A DNA stretch of 64,000 nt, from the NCBI GenBank assembly GCA_003331105.1, contig QEND01000001.1, positions 62,001-126,000 on the forward strand. The letters run 5' to 3'. The DNA comes from Candidatus Tokpelaia sp. JSC161. Its GTDB lineage: Bacteria > Pseudomonadota > Alphaproteobacteria > Rhizobiales > Rhizobiaceae. The notes beneath the pieces are model-generated. The model was not told the DNA's origin, did no database searches, and saw nothing but the letters and a program-made list of their open reading frames with translations. Shown one piece after another: positions 1 to 8,554 of this stretch (position 1 is its first letter; every line of letters begins with the position of its first letter). A program made the position numbers and the translations under genes.

Positions 1-1365
1 TGGATTTCTTCCTTCTGAATCATAATAGTCTATTTTTCCGTTACTAGATTGAAAACGATAATAACGTTGGACTTTGTTTCTAAATTGAGCACTGATATAG
101 AGAATTTCAGGTTGATTGTTTTCTTCTTCCTGATGAAGGGGATAAAAAATTTGAAGTGAATCAGAAGAAGAAATTCGGGATTGCATGTCAACATCATGGG
201 CAAGAATACGAATAATGTTTGTTGCCATAGTCTGTGTTAGATGAGAGGCTAATACGGATTGGAAAATGGCATCATAAACTATTGGTAATTCATTTTCCCT
301 TATATGGAGTAGTTTGTTGTTGCTTTGCATCACTTCTTTCAGAAGATGTGTCATTTCTGCTTGATCACATTGAATATATTGATTCTGATCATTTAACGCT
401 ATACTCAAGATATGTCTTTTCTTTTCGTAAAGGTTAGCCCGGATTATATAATTGACTCCTTCTTGATTCGATTCTATCTCAAGATGTAAGATGCTATCAG
501 GGTTAGTTTTTTTGTTGTGAGTAAGAAGTTTCAGTAAATCAGAAATTTTTTGTGCGTTTGTCCCATTGTAATGAAAACGATGAAGTGCATTAGAGATTGA
601 CTCATGTTGCATTAAAGGGATTATTTCTTCAGAGTAATTTTCTATGTTTTTTGAATGTCCTGTTAGGATAGTGACGTTTTCCTGGACGATTTGAACATCT
701 TTATTGAAGGAAAAATTTTTTCTCATCTGCTTTTTAATGAGTTGAATCTCTTTTTTTACTTCATTCTCCGAGAGAGAATCTTTCGTTTCAAAACGAGAAG
801 GAGAACTGGATATCGGGAAATTGAATGTTCGTAAAGTCATTTCTGTTTCAATTTTTCTTCCGTAAATCTGTGAACTGCTTGCCATAGATTCTGGGATATC
901 GCTAAAGAGATTGATGGTATTGAATTGAGGGTAATGGAAAGGAGGGGTATGCTTTTCTGCAAGCGCTATGTTCACTAGCTCAAAATCTTGAGTCCGAATA
1001 ATTTCTCGTCCTCCAATGTTTTGTTTTGTAGATAGTTCTATTTTACGTTTATCATCCAATGATCTTCCTGTTGTGATTGATTGAAACAGACGTCTTCCTT
1101 TTGCTTTTTCAGACTCTGAGCTGCTAAATATTTTGTTTTTGATGTCTTCTTCTTTTAGAAATTCTGGTCGTTTGGCTCGTTCTTTCTGGCCATTACTAAG
1201 TAATATCATTCCTATCAGGCTAGAGGAGATCAGACCTGTTAAAAAGATGACTAGAAGCCAACGGATTGAAATTTGACGAGGGTCAAGATAGTGTTGTTCC
1301 GGTATTTTGATTGGAATCGTAGGCTCTCTATCAGAATAACTTTCTAAGTTCTTATTTTTTCTCAT
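1..1365 (-). CDS. M23-type peptidoglycan endopeptidase, N-terminal part (cut by window edge)
   Basis: The reverse strand is open for 455 codons from an ATG at 1365 to the first base of the window, and a TAG lies directly upstream of the ATG, so the start is well fixed. One membrane segment (about residues 37-58, SIRWLLVIFLTGLISS...) follows a short cytoplasmic tail, which puts the rest in the periplasm. A long low-complexity region comes next. The last visible residues (YYRFQSSNGKIDYYDSEG) match the linker that precedes the LytM/M23 zinc peptidase domain in rhizobial cell-wall hydrolases. The catalytic HxxxD and HxH motifs would lie outside the window, so activity cannot be judged. The likely role is cleavage of peptidoglycan cross-links during growth or division. 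The family call rests on that linker and on the architecture. Confidence 0.72.
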   Translation of the reverse strand, partial: MRKNKNLESYSDREPTIPIKIPEQHYLDPRQISIRWLLVIFLTGLISSSLIGMILLSNGQKERAKRPEFLKEEDIKNKIFSSSESEKAKGRRLFQSITTGRSLDDKRKIELSTKQNIGGREIIRTQDFELVNIALAEKHTPPFHYPQFNTINLFSDIPESMASSSQIYGRKIETEMTLRTFNFPISSSPSRFETKDSLSENEVKKEIQLIKKQMRKNFSFNKDVQIVQENVTILTGHSKNIENYSEEIIPLMQHESISNALHRFHYNGTNAQKISDLLKLLTHNKKTNPDSILHLEIESNQEGVNYIIRANLYEKKRHILSIALNDQNQYIQCDQAEMTHLLKEVMQSNNKLLHIRENELPIVYDAIFQSVLASHLTQTMATNIIRILAHDVDMQSRISSSDSLQIFYPLHQEEENNQPEILYISAQFRNKVQRYYRFQSSNGKIDYYDSEGRNP

Positions 1366-1588
1366 CTATTTGGCCTACTTTTAGTGCAAGGTGCGCATCA
1401 TGAAATGATCAAATTGATTTTTTGTTGAAGAGGCCATTTAATTTCAAATAGATTGTTGTAAAAATCTAGAAAAAAACTCTAAACTCTATCTGTTATGAGT
1501 TTTTCCTGATTTTAGTTCAGATAAGGAAGGGAAAACTATTGAAAAATTTTTATTTGGAAGATGATTCATTCCATTCTTATGAAGACTT

Positions 1589-2506
1589 ATGAAGCTTAGT
1601 AAGCATTCGTTTCCTCATTTTGATGCTGTCCTGCGTAAAAACGCTAAGGCTGTTGAAAGGGTTCTTGATGATTTTCTGTCGTTGATGCCATGTGAGAGAG
1701 AAATCATTCGTCCTGAACGTTTGCTGAGGGCTATGCGTCTTGGAGTTTTTAATGGTGGGAAGCGGTTGCGTCCTTTTCTGCTTCTTGAAACTGCTGCGCT
1801 TTTTGATGGTGATGCTGACTCTGCTTTGTATGTTGCTGCTGCGCTTGAATGTGTTCATTGTTATTCTTTGATTCATGATGATTTGCCAGCTATGGATAAT
1901 GATGGCTTACGTCGTGGAAAGCCAACACTTCATAAAATTTTTGATGAAGGAACAGCTATATTAGCAGGGGATGCTTTATTAACAATTGCTTTTGATATCA
2001 TTGCGGATGAGGTCAACGGATTGTCAGCGCAGATGCGTTCTAGCCTGATTCTATTTCTTGCTCGTGCATCGGGTGTCGGGGGGATGGCTGGTGGACAAAT
2101 GCTAGATCTTGTTGCAGGACATTCTGATGAAGAGGGAATTATTAGAATGCAGGCTATGAAAACTGGTGCGTTGCTGCGTTTTGCCTGTGAAGCGGGTGCA
2201 ATGATTGCTCATGCTACTCGAGAAAACCAAAAACGTCTTGCTGCTTTTGGTAGAGTGATTGGTCTTGCTTTTCAATTAGTTGATGATCTTTTAGATATAA
2301 CAGAAAATACTGATGTGTTAGGTAAAACCGCTGGGAAAGACGTGGTTGCAGGAAAGATAACATTAGTTAGTCTTTATGGTGTTGAATGGGTTCGTCGTCG
2401 GTTAGATCTTTTAATTCAAGAAGCTAATAACATCTTGGAACCTTATGGAAGAAAGGCCGATCTTCTGAGGAAGGCAGCTTTTTTTATATCATGCCGTAAT
2501 TATTAG
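1589..2506 (+). CDS. ispA: Farnesyl diphosphate synthase (polyprenyl synthetase)
   Basis: This short-chain trans-prenyltransferase condenses isopentenyl diphosphate with allylic diphosphates to give farnesyl diphosphate, the precursor of undecaprenyl carrier lipid, quinone tails and haem side chains. All family signatures are present: GGKRLRP at residues 56-62, the first Asp-rich motif DDLPAMDND at about 97-105, and the second motif DDLLD at about 231-235. The length (305) is normal for IspA. An ATG ten bases upstream leads straight to a stop, so 1589 is the start. The gene converges on ispG with only six bases between stop codons. The dxs neighbour that often follows ispA in rhizobia is absent. 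The exact chain length of the product (C15 or C20) cannot be fixed from sequence alone. Confidence 0.9.
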   Translation: MKLSKHSFPHFDAVLRKNAKAVERVLDDFLSLMPCEREIIRPERLLRAMRLGVFNGGKRLRPFLLLETAALFDGDADSALYVAAALECVHCYSLIHDDLPAMDNDGLRRGKPTLHKIFDEGTAILAGDALLTIAFDIIADEVNGLSAQMRSSLILFLARASGVGGMAGGQMLDLVAGHSDEEGIIRMQAMKTGALLRFACEAGAMIAHATRENQKRLAAFGRVIGLAFQLVDDLLDITENTDVLGKTAGKDVVAGKITLVSLYGVEWVRRRLDLLIQEANNILEPYGRKADLLRKAAFFISCRNY

Positions 2507-2512
2507 AATTCT

Positions 2513-3754
2513 TTAATTTTTGTCTGAACTTTTGTTCGGATCAAAACGATTTTTTATATAGTGAATCAGAATTTTTTTAAATTCATCTGAAATGTTATGT
2601 CGTAAGATTGCGACTTGTTTCCCTTCAATGAATACAAGTGCAGCTGGTTTTTCGCCTATTCCAGGAAGAGATATCCCGATATCAGCATGTTTGGATTCTC
2701 CTGGACCATTAACGATGCAGCCCATGACAGCAATTCGAAGTGTTTCTATCCCAGGATATTGTCCTTGCCAGATAGGCATATTTTCTTGGATATAATCCTG
2801 TATTTTTTTCGCAAGTTCTTGAAAAACACTCGATGTTGTTCTCCCGCATCCAGGGCAAGCTGTTACAGTGGGAAGAAATTTGCGTATTCCCAAAACTTGT
2901 AATAGTTCTTGTGCTATTCGTACTTCATATGTACGCTCTCCTTTGGGTTCTGGCGTAATTGAAATACGAATTGTATCTCCGATTCCCTGTTGTAGTAAAA
3001 TAGCTATAGCTGCTGATGAAGCGATAATTCCTTTTGCTCCCATCCCCGCTTCTGTTAAGCCTAGATGGATAGCATGGTCGCAGCGTGTTGCTAGTGTTGT
3101 ATAAATAGCTATGAGTTCTTGTACGTCACTGACTTTTGCAGAGAGAATAATTTTGTTACGTGGTAAGCCTATTTTTTCGGAGAATTGAGCTGAAATTAAG
3201 GCTGATTGTACTATGGCTTCTTGTATTATGTTTGAGTAGGGGATTTCTTGTGCACTCTTATTCATCATGAGCTTTTTTAGAATCTCTTGGTCAAGAGAAC
3301 CCCCATTCACGCCAATACGTATTGGTTTATTATAGCGAATTGCTGTTTCAACAATAGCTGAAAAGTTTTTGTCATGTTTTTCTCTGAATCCGATGTTCCC
3401 AGGATTGATACGATATTTAGCAAGGGCTTCTGCGCAGGCAGGATGATTAGCTAAAAGTCTGTGTCCGATATAATGAAAATCACCTATGAGAGGAACGTGG
3501 ATACCTATATTGTCTAGCTGTTCGCGGATATGCGGAAGAGCGGCAGCTGATTCATTCCGATCGATTGGGAGTCGGACGACTTCAGAACCTGAACGATAAA
3601 GGATAGCAATTTGCTTGACGCTGTTTTTGATATCAGCTGTATCAGTGTTTGTCATGGATTGCACGACGATTGGTGCGTCTCCACCAATATTAATGTTTCC
3701 TATGCGTCCTGCGAGAGAGCGACGTCGCGGAAATGGATGTGAAAAGTATTGCAT
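2513..3754 (-). CDS. ispG: 4-hydroxy-3-methylbut-2-enyl diphosphate synthase
   Basis: IspG (GcpE) is the iron-sulfur enzyme of the MEP pathway that reduces methylerythritol cyclodiphosphate to HMBPP. The N-terminal TIM barrel begins with the typical [17 protein letters not shown] segment. The C-terminal [4Fe-4S] domain shows TACPGCGRT (Cys about 299-302) and [11 protein letters not shown] (Cys near 343), the conserved cluster ligands. Its length of 413 is normal for alphaproteobacteria. It shows that isoprenoids here come from the MEP route and not from mevalonate. The gene is separated from the upstream peroxiredoxin gene by a strong hairpin, so it probably has its own promoter in 3755-3810. 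Confidence 0.95.
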   Translation of the reverse strand: MQYFSHPFPRRRSLAGRIGNINIGGDAPIVVQSMTNTDTADIKNSVKQIAILYRSGSEVVRLPIDRNESAAALPHIREQLDNIGIHVPLIGDFHYIGHRLLANHPACAEALAKYRINPGNIGFREKHDKNFSAIVETAIRYNKPIRIGVNGGSLDQEILKKLMMNKSAQEIPYSNIIQEAIVQSALISAQFSEKIGLPRNKIILSAKVSDVQELIAIYTTLATRCDHAIHLGLTEAGMGAKGIIASSAAIAILLQQGIGDTIRISITPEPKGERTYEVRIAQELLQVLGIRKFLPTVTACPGCGRTTSSVFQELAKKIQDYIQENMPIWQGQYPGIETLRIAVMGCIVNGPGESKHADIGISLPGIGEKPAALVFIEGKQVAILRHNISDEFKKILIHYIKNRFDPNKSSDKN

Positions 3755-3811
3755 ATAGAAGGCACGATTCCTTTTGAGAGTTTAGGAAGAGAAGTTGTTT
3801 GGGATCGGTAT

Positions 3812-3838
3812 CCGGATTGAAGGATGACTTCAATCCGG
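3812..3838. terminator. Perfect 11-bp inverted repeat (terminator-like hairpin)
   Basis: CCGGATTGAAG at 3812-3822 and its exact complement at 3828-3838 enclose a five-base loop. The hairpin lies 39 bases beyond the stop of the reverse-strand peroxiredoxin gene and 57 bases before the ispG start, where a terminator would be expected. No U-run follows on the reverse strand, while the forward side is T-rich. It may be a Rho-assisted terminator or a 3' stabilising hairpin. Confidence 0.5.
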
Positions 3839-3876
3839 TTTATACATTTATTGTTTTCTGGAAAGGAGGATAGGAT

Positions 3877-4404
3877 TTACAGGGTCTGTAATGTTTTAAG
3901 AAGATTCTGTGGCGAAGAAACTTTATAAGGATCAGTATCGCAATTATCAGAAAAACCTTCTTCTGCAAACCAGTGTTCAATCATTTTATTATTGATAATT
4001 GCTGTATAACGCCAGGAACGCATACCGAAGCCAAGGTTGTTTTTGTATACTAACATCCCCATTTTTCTTGTAAAGTCTCCAGAGCCATCAGGGATAAGAA
4101 TAATGTTTTTAATTTTTTGTTGCTTTCCCCAAGCGTTCATGACAAATGCATCATTGACTGAGAGGCAATAAATTGCCTCTATACCAAGTTTTTGAAAATC
4201 AGGATAAAGAGTTTCAAAATCCGGGAGCTGAAAGGTCGAACAGGTTGGAGTAAAAGCTCCTGGTAATGCAAATAAAATAACTCTCTTGTTTGCAAAGTAA
4301 TCATCTGTTGTCATATCTTGCCAGCGGAAGGGATTGCTTCCACTAACTGTTGTATCATGAACACGTGTATGAAATGTCACATCAGGTATTTTTCTGATTA
4401 TCAT
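3877..4404 (-). CDS. Peroxiredoxin, Prx5/redoxin type
   Basis: This thiol peroxidase reduces hydrogen peroxide and organic peroxides. The peroxidatic cysteine sits in GAFTPTCS (about residues 50-57) with the Thr-x-x-Cys arrangement of the AhpC/TSA-Prx5 family. Other family segments are LPDFE, SVNDAFVMNAW and the LGFGMRSWRYT stretch. The length (175) is slightly above the usual 161. A second cysteine lies near the C-terminus in DNCDTDPY, where some Prx5 enzymes carry a resolving Cys, so a 1-Cys or atypical 2-Cys mechanism cannot be separated here. No signal peptide is seen, so the protein is cytoplasmic. It is a single-gene unit reading toward ispG. Confidence 0.9.
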   Translation of the reverse strand: MIIRKIPDVTFHTRVHDTTVSGSNPFRWQDMTTDDYFANKRVILFALPGAFTPTCSTFQLPDFETLYPDFQKLGIEAIYCLSVNDAFVMNAWGKQQKIKNIILIPDGSGDFTRKMGMLVYKNNLGFGMRSWRYTAIINNKMIEHWFAEEGFSDNCDTDPYKVSSPQNLLKTLQTL

Positions 4405-4529
4405 CTTCAGTTGTTCCTATTCTGGGGTTAAACTATGCTCTCAAGGTTGTAGAAGTGCGCTCATGCATGGAACTGCACCGAATCTTTTCAATATCTTTTA
4501 ATAGGACAATTTAAAAGGATCAATTTCTG

Positions 4530-6146
4530 ATGCACACTGTTAAGACACAGCCTTTTTTTGATCAAAATCCTGGAACTTCAGGGTTGCGTAAGAAAACAAA
4601 GATTTTTGAAAAAAAAAATTATGCAGAAAATTTTATTCAATCTATTTTTGATTGTGCTGGTCCGATTAGAGGAAAAGTGTTAATTTTGGGGGGGGATGGT
4701 CGTTATCTGAATAAAAAGATTATCCAAAAAGTTTTGAAACTTGCTGCTGGAAATGGTTTTAGTAAAGTCATTGTAGGGAAAGATGGACTTTTATCAACTC
4801 CTGCTGTGTCGAATCTGATTCGAAAACATAAGGCTATGGGAGGAATTATTTTATCAGCAAGTCATAATCCAGGAGGGCATGATGGTGATTTCGGGATTAA
4901 ATACAATGTTGAGAATGGAGGACCAGCCCCGGACAACTTAATGAGAGCGATTTATGACCGTTCAAAGAAAATTAGTCGTTACTTCCTTGCTAAGGAAGAG
5001 GATGTATCACTTGTTACTCTTGGGATCCAGATCATTGCTGCTATGCAGGTTGAGATCATTGATTCAGTGCGTGATTATGCGGATCTTATGGAAGAACTTT
5101 TTGATTTTACAGCAATTCGTCATGCAATTGGAAGAGGATTTCGCTTTCGTTTTGATGCTATGCATGGAGTGACTGGTCCTTATGCACATGAAATATTTGA
5201 ACGGCGATTAGGTTTTCCATCTGGGACAGTGGTGAATGGAATACCCTTAGCTGATTTTGGAGGGAAAAATCCTGATCCTAATCTAGTTTATGCTAAGGAA
5301 CGGTATGATATGTTAGACAAGGGCTTGGATTTTGCTGCTGCTTCTGATGGGGATGGTGATCGTAACTTACTTATTGGGAAAGGTATTTTTGTGAACCCAT
5401 CTGATTCTCTGGCAATTCTTGCTGCAAACGCTCGATTAGTCAAAGGGTATTTTTCAGGAATTATTGGAGTCGCTCGTTCTATGCCTACAAGTACTGCTGT
5501 TAATTATGTAGCAGATAAGCATAAATTTCGTGTATATGAAACTCCAACAGGATGGAAATTTTTTAGCAATTTATTGGATGCAGGTCTTGTGAATTTGTGC
5601 GGGGAGGAAAGTTTTGGTACAAGTTCTAGTCATATTAGAGAAAAGGACGGGTTATGGGCAATATTGATGTGGCTTAATATTCTTGCTGTTACGAATAAAA
5701 GCGTTAGCGATCTTGTACGGTTGCATTGGTATACTTACGGGCGAAATTACTATTCCCGTCACGATTATGAAGGAGTCGAGGAAGAAGTAGCTGAAAGAAT
5801 GATAAATAATTTACGTATGAGGCTGACTGATTTGCGAAAGACAAGGATCGGCAATTTTTTAGTTAAAAAAGCGGATGATTTTATTTATCATGATCAAATC
5901 GATAATTCTGTAAGTGTCTATCAAGGGATTCGTATTCTTTTTCAGGGTGCGCGTATGATCTTTCGTATTTCTGGAACAGGAACAGAAGGTGCTACCGTGC
6001 GAGTTTATTTAGAGCAATATGAAGCGGATTCTGCTCAACATGATAAGGATACTCAAACAGCGTTGAGCCCATTGATTAGGCTTTCTGATGAAATTTCTGG
6101 TTTAAAGCTATCCCTTAAGCGTAGCAGGCCTACTGTGATTACTTAG
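4530..6146 (+). CDS. pgm: Alpha-D-glucose phosphate-specific phosphoglucomutase
   Basis: Pgm interconverts glucose-1-phosphate and glucose-6-phosphate, linking glycolysis with synthesis of UDP-glucose, LPS and beta-glucans. The phosphoserine loop SASHNPGG (about residues 110-117), the metal loop DGDGDRN (near 274) and the sugar-binding GEESFGTSSSH (near 356) are all present. They occur in the order of the four-domain phosphohexomutase fold. The length (538) fits the 542-546 residues of rhizobial Pgm. A purine-rich AAAAGGA stretch lies about 12 bases upstream of the ATG. The gene converges on fumC with nine bases between stops. In rhizobia it usually follows the glycogen genes, none of which appear here. 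Confidence 0.94.
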   Translation: MHTVKTQPFFDQNPGTSGLRKKTKIFEKKNYAENFIQSIFDCAGPIRGKVLILGGDGRYLNKKIIQKVLKLAAGNGFSKVIVGKDGLLSTPAVSNLIRKHKAMGGIILSASHNPGGHDGDFGIKYNVENGGPAPDNLMRAIYDRSKKISRYFLAKEEDVSLVTLGIQIIAAMQVEIIDSVRDYADLMEELFDFTAIRHAIGRGFRFRFDAMHGVTGPYAHEIFERRLGFPSGTVVNGIPLADFGGKNPDPNLVYAKERYDMLDKGLDFAAASDGDGDRNLLIGKGIFVNPSDSLAILAANARLVKGYFSGIIGVARSMPTSTAVNYVADKHKFRVYETPTGWKFFSNLLDAGLVNLCGEESFGTSSSHIREKDGLWAILMWLNILAVTNKSVSDLVRLHWYTYGRNYYSRHDYEGVEEEVAERMINNLRMRLTDLRKTRIGNFLVKKADDFIYHDQIDNSVSVYQGIRILFQGARMIFRISGTGTEGATVRVYLEQYEADSAQHDKDTQTALSPLIRLSDEISGLKLSLKRSRPTVIT

Positions 6147-6155
6147 GTGTAGTTT

Positions 6156-7550
6156 TTATTTTCTGGAAGAAATCATCTTTTCAGGGTTCACCATTTTTGT
6201 ATAGTCAGCGGGTTTGACTAACCCACTTTTTAATGCTTCCTCTCGTAAGGTTGTTCCGTTTTGATGTGCTTTTTTAGCAATTTCAGCTGCAGCATCATAC
6301 CCTATAGCTGGGACAAGGGCTGTTACTAACATTAAAGATTGCTCCATCAATTTCTGAATTTGATTGTGATTGGCGACGATTCCTTTTATGCAGTAGTCTG
6401 TGAATGAACGCATAGAATCTGAAAGTAAGCGAATAGATTGTAGAAGATTATAAGCAATGATTGGTTTGTAGACGTTTAATTCAAAGTGCCCTTGTGATGC
6501 GGCTATAGTGATAGCTGTATGATTGCCAAAGACTTGACAGGTTACCATGCTCAGTGCTTCACATTGAGTTGGATTGACTTTTCCTGGCATCATAGATGAT
6601 CCAGGTTCATTTTCTGGAAGGCTGATTTCTCCTAGTCCTGAACGTGGACCGGATCCAAGAAAGCGAATGTCGTTAGCGATTTTGAACAGATCTGTAGCCA
6701 ATGCATTGAGGCTTCCGTGAAAGTTAGCAAGGCCGCCATGGTTTGCGATCGCTTCAAATGTGTTCTGAGCGCTTTTAAAAGGAAGACCTGTAATAGCAGC
6801 AACATTGTTAGCAAAAATCTTGTCGAAATTTATAGGAGCGTTTAACCCTGTTCCAACAGCTGTTCCACCTTGTGCTAGATAGAAGATGCTTTTTAAGCTT
6901 TCTTTGATGCGTTTATGAGCATATTCTAGGCTTGCTCTATATGCGGAGAATTCTTGTCCAAGTGTAATTGGTGTAGCATCTTGTGTATGGGTCCGTCCGA
7001 TTTTTATAATATGATTGAAGGCTTGTTCTTTTTGACGGAGTGCTAAAGTTAAATGATTGAGAGCAGGAAAGAGGGTGTTTATAGTTTCTATTACTGAAGC
7101 AATGTGTATAGCGGTTGGAAAGGAATCGTTTGAAGACTGACTCAGATTCACATGATCATTGGGATGGACAGGTTTTTTTGATCCAACTTTTCCTTTGAGA
7201 ATTTCAATGGCGCGGTTAGAAATGACTTCGTTGATGTTCATGTTTGTTTGTGTTCCAGAACCTGTTTGCCAGACTACAAGTGGAAAATGATCATCTAACT
7301 TTCCCTGTTTTATTTCATTGGCAGCAGCGATAATAGCTGTTCCGATTGTGCTATCGAGTTTTCCGCAGGTGAGATTCGTTATAGCGGCAGCTTCTTTAAG
7401 AATGCCAAAGGCATGAATAATGGGAAAAGGCTGTAGTTCCTCGCCGATTTTAAAATTGTGGCGAGAACGCTCGGTTTGTGCTCCCCAATAACGATGAGCA
7501 GGGACTTCGATTGGACCGAAACTGTCATTTTCTGTGCGTGTTTTTTCCAT
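6156..7550 (-). CDS. fumC: Fumarate hydratase class II
   Basis: The iron-independent TCA enzyme hydrates fumarate to malate and acts as a cytoplasmic tetramer. The superfamily signature [15 protein letters not shown] (about residues 319-333) is intact. The [22 protein letters not shown] and [11 protein letters not shown] segments that build the active site are also present. The length (464) is typical. The start at 7550 gives the expected N-terminus ([13 protein letters not shown]). It is cluster-free, unlike the aconitase encoded 1 kb away, so part of the cycle would tolerate oxidative damage. It appears monocistronic. Confidence 0.96.
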   Translation of the reverse strand: MEKTRTENDSFGPIEVPAHRYWGAQTERSRHNFKIGEELQPFPIIHAFGILKEAAAITNLTCGKLDSTIGTAIIAAANEIKQGKLDDHFPLVVWQTGSGTQTNMNINEVISNRAIEILKGKVGSKKPVHPNDHVNLSQSSNDSFPTAIHIASVIETINTLFPALNHLTLALRQKEQAFNHIIKIGRTHTQDATPITLGQEFSAYRASLEYAHKRIKESLKSIFYLAQGGTAVGTGLNAPINFDKIFANNVAAITGLPFKSAQNTFEAIANHGGLANFHGSLNALATDLFKIANDIRFLGSGPRSGLGEISLPENEPGSSMMPGKVNPTQCEALSMVTCQVFGNHTAITIAASQGHFELNVYKPIIAYNLLQSIRLLSDSMRSFTDYCIKGIVANHNQIQKLMEQSLMLVTALVPAIGYDAAAEIAKKAHQNGTTLREEALKSGLVKPADYTKMVNPEKMISSRK

Positions 7551-7643
7551 TTTTACTGTATCCTTGTCAAGGAATGAGTTTACAGTTTACATTTGAGATA
7601 TGATGAATAGTCAATTTTTTTTTTGCGTAAGAAAGAAAGTGTT

Positions 7644-8102
7644 ATGGTTGCTTTGATTGACGTTCAGCGGTTTTTTTTTCTTCTTTCTTTTTTGTTTGTT
7701 TATTTAAGCCCACTTTCTGCCTTTGAGTACACAAAAGGACATATTGTTGTTTCACATCCTTGGGCACGTGTTATGCTCCCTAAAGTAAAGGTTGGGCTTG
7801 GTTCTTTAATAATTAATAATTATGGAACTGAGTCTGATAGACTTATGAGTCTTGTATCTGATGTCGCTCGGAGAACTGCTATTTATGAAATGCTTATGGA
7901 AAATGATGTGATGAAGATGCGTCAAGTAGATAATGGAGTGACAATCAGATCTGGTGAGTGTGTTGTTTTTAAACCAAGTGGATATCATATCATGTTTTTT
8001 GATCCACAGAAGCCTTTTAGGAAAGGGGATTCTTTTAAGGCGAGTCTTTTGTTTGAAAAGGCTGGTCAAATTGATGTGATTTTTCGTGTTGATTCTGGCT
8101 AG
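7644..8102 (+). CDS. Periplasmic PCu(A)C copper chaperone
   Basis: These small beta-barrel proteins bind Cu(I) in the periplasm and deliver it to the CuA/CuB sites of cytochrome oxidase. A signal peptide is visible (RFFFLLSFLFVYLSPLSAF). The mature domain shows HPWARVMLP, EMLMENDVMKMR and the C-terminal HIMFF segment. In most rhizobial members the first metal ligand is the His of HEM, but here it is Tyr (YEM); the Met of MKM and the HxM pair remain. I chose ATG 7644 over an in-frame TTG at 7623, because AAGAAAG precedes it and it places the signal peptide at the N-terminus. Its length of 152 is usual. It stands alone between fumC and rpsT. Confidence 0.82.
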   Translation: MVALIDVQRFFFLLSFLFVYLSPLSAFEYTKGHIVVSHPWARVMLPKVKVGLGSLIINNYGTESDRLMSLVSDVARRTAIYEMLMENDVMKMRQVDNGVTIRSGECVVFKPSGYHIMFFDPQKPFRKGDSFKASLLFEKAGQIDVIFRVDSG

Positions 8103-8167
8103 AGAAGTATTGCTAGATTTTTATTTTGTTGAATGAGACTTCAGTGGAACAGTATTCTTGCTTCTAC

Positions 8168-8443
8168 TCATGACTGAAGTGATAATCTAATACTTTTGAG
8201 ACGTTTAGATAAACGGGAAATTTTCCGGGAAGCTGTTTTTTTATGAAGAACACCTTTAGTAACTGCACGCATGATTTCCGATTCAACTTTTTTGAAGGTC
8301 TGTTGCACGTTTTCTTGCTTGTTCATCATAGAATCTTCAAACCTGCGTATAAAGGTACGGACACGTGAACGCCGGGCTCTATTCACCTCAGTGCGTGTAA
8401 TCATTTTGCGTACAGCCTTTCTGGCCGACGATGTATTAGCCAT
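8168..8443 (-). CDS. rpsT: 30S ribosomal protein S20
   Basis: S20 binds 16S rRNA near its 5' domain and helix 44 during early 30S assembly. The 91 residues are very basic and begin MANTSSARKAVRKM, the standard S20 opening. They continue with the RRSRVRTFIRR helix and end in a helical KTASRKISRLSKRL segment. A GGAAA Shine-Dalgarno stretch precedes the ATG. In many proteobacteria rpsT is a single-gene unit subject to autoregulation, and here too it has room on both sides. Confidence 0.97.
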   Translation of the reverse strand: MANTSSARKAVRKMITRTEVNRARRSRVRTFIRRFEDSMMNKQENVQQTFKKVESEIMRAVTKGVLHKKTASRKISRLSKRLKSIRLSLQS

Positions 8444-8554
8444 AGAAATTTCCTTTTTTTATGTCAGTTGTTGAAAACAAAAGCGAGGGTAGGTGATTGT
8501 ATATTGAAGATTATTGAAAAGGTCAATCTTATTTCTATTTATAGAAAGAGTGGC

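Noticed and set aside
1366..1588. xseB gene upstream of ispA, as in many rhizobia
   Set aside because: The 223-base gap has no frame with the XseB pattern; nothing beyond a probable ispA promoter region was seen.
1577..1876. Reverse-strand frame of 99 codons opposite ispA
   Set aside because: It lies wholly inside the well-supported ispA coding region and has a low-complexity, Lys/Ser/Thr-rich product typical of an antisense shadow.
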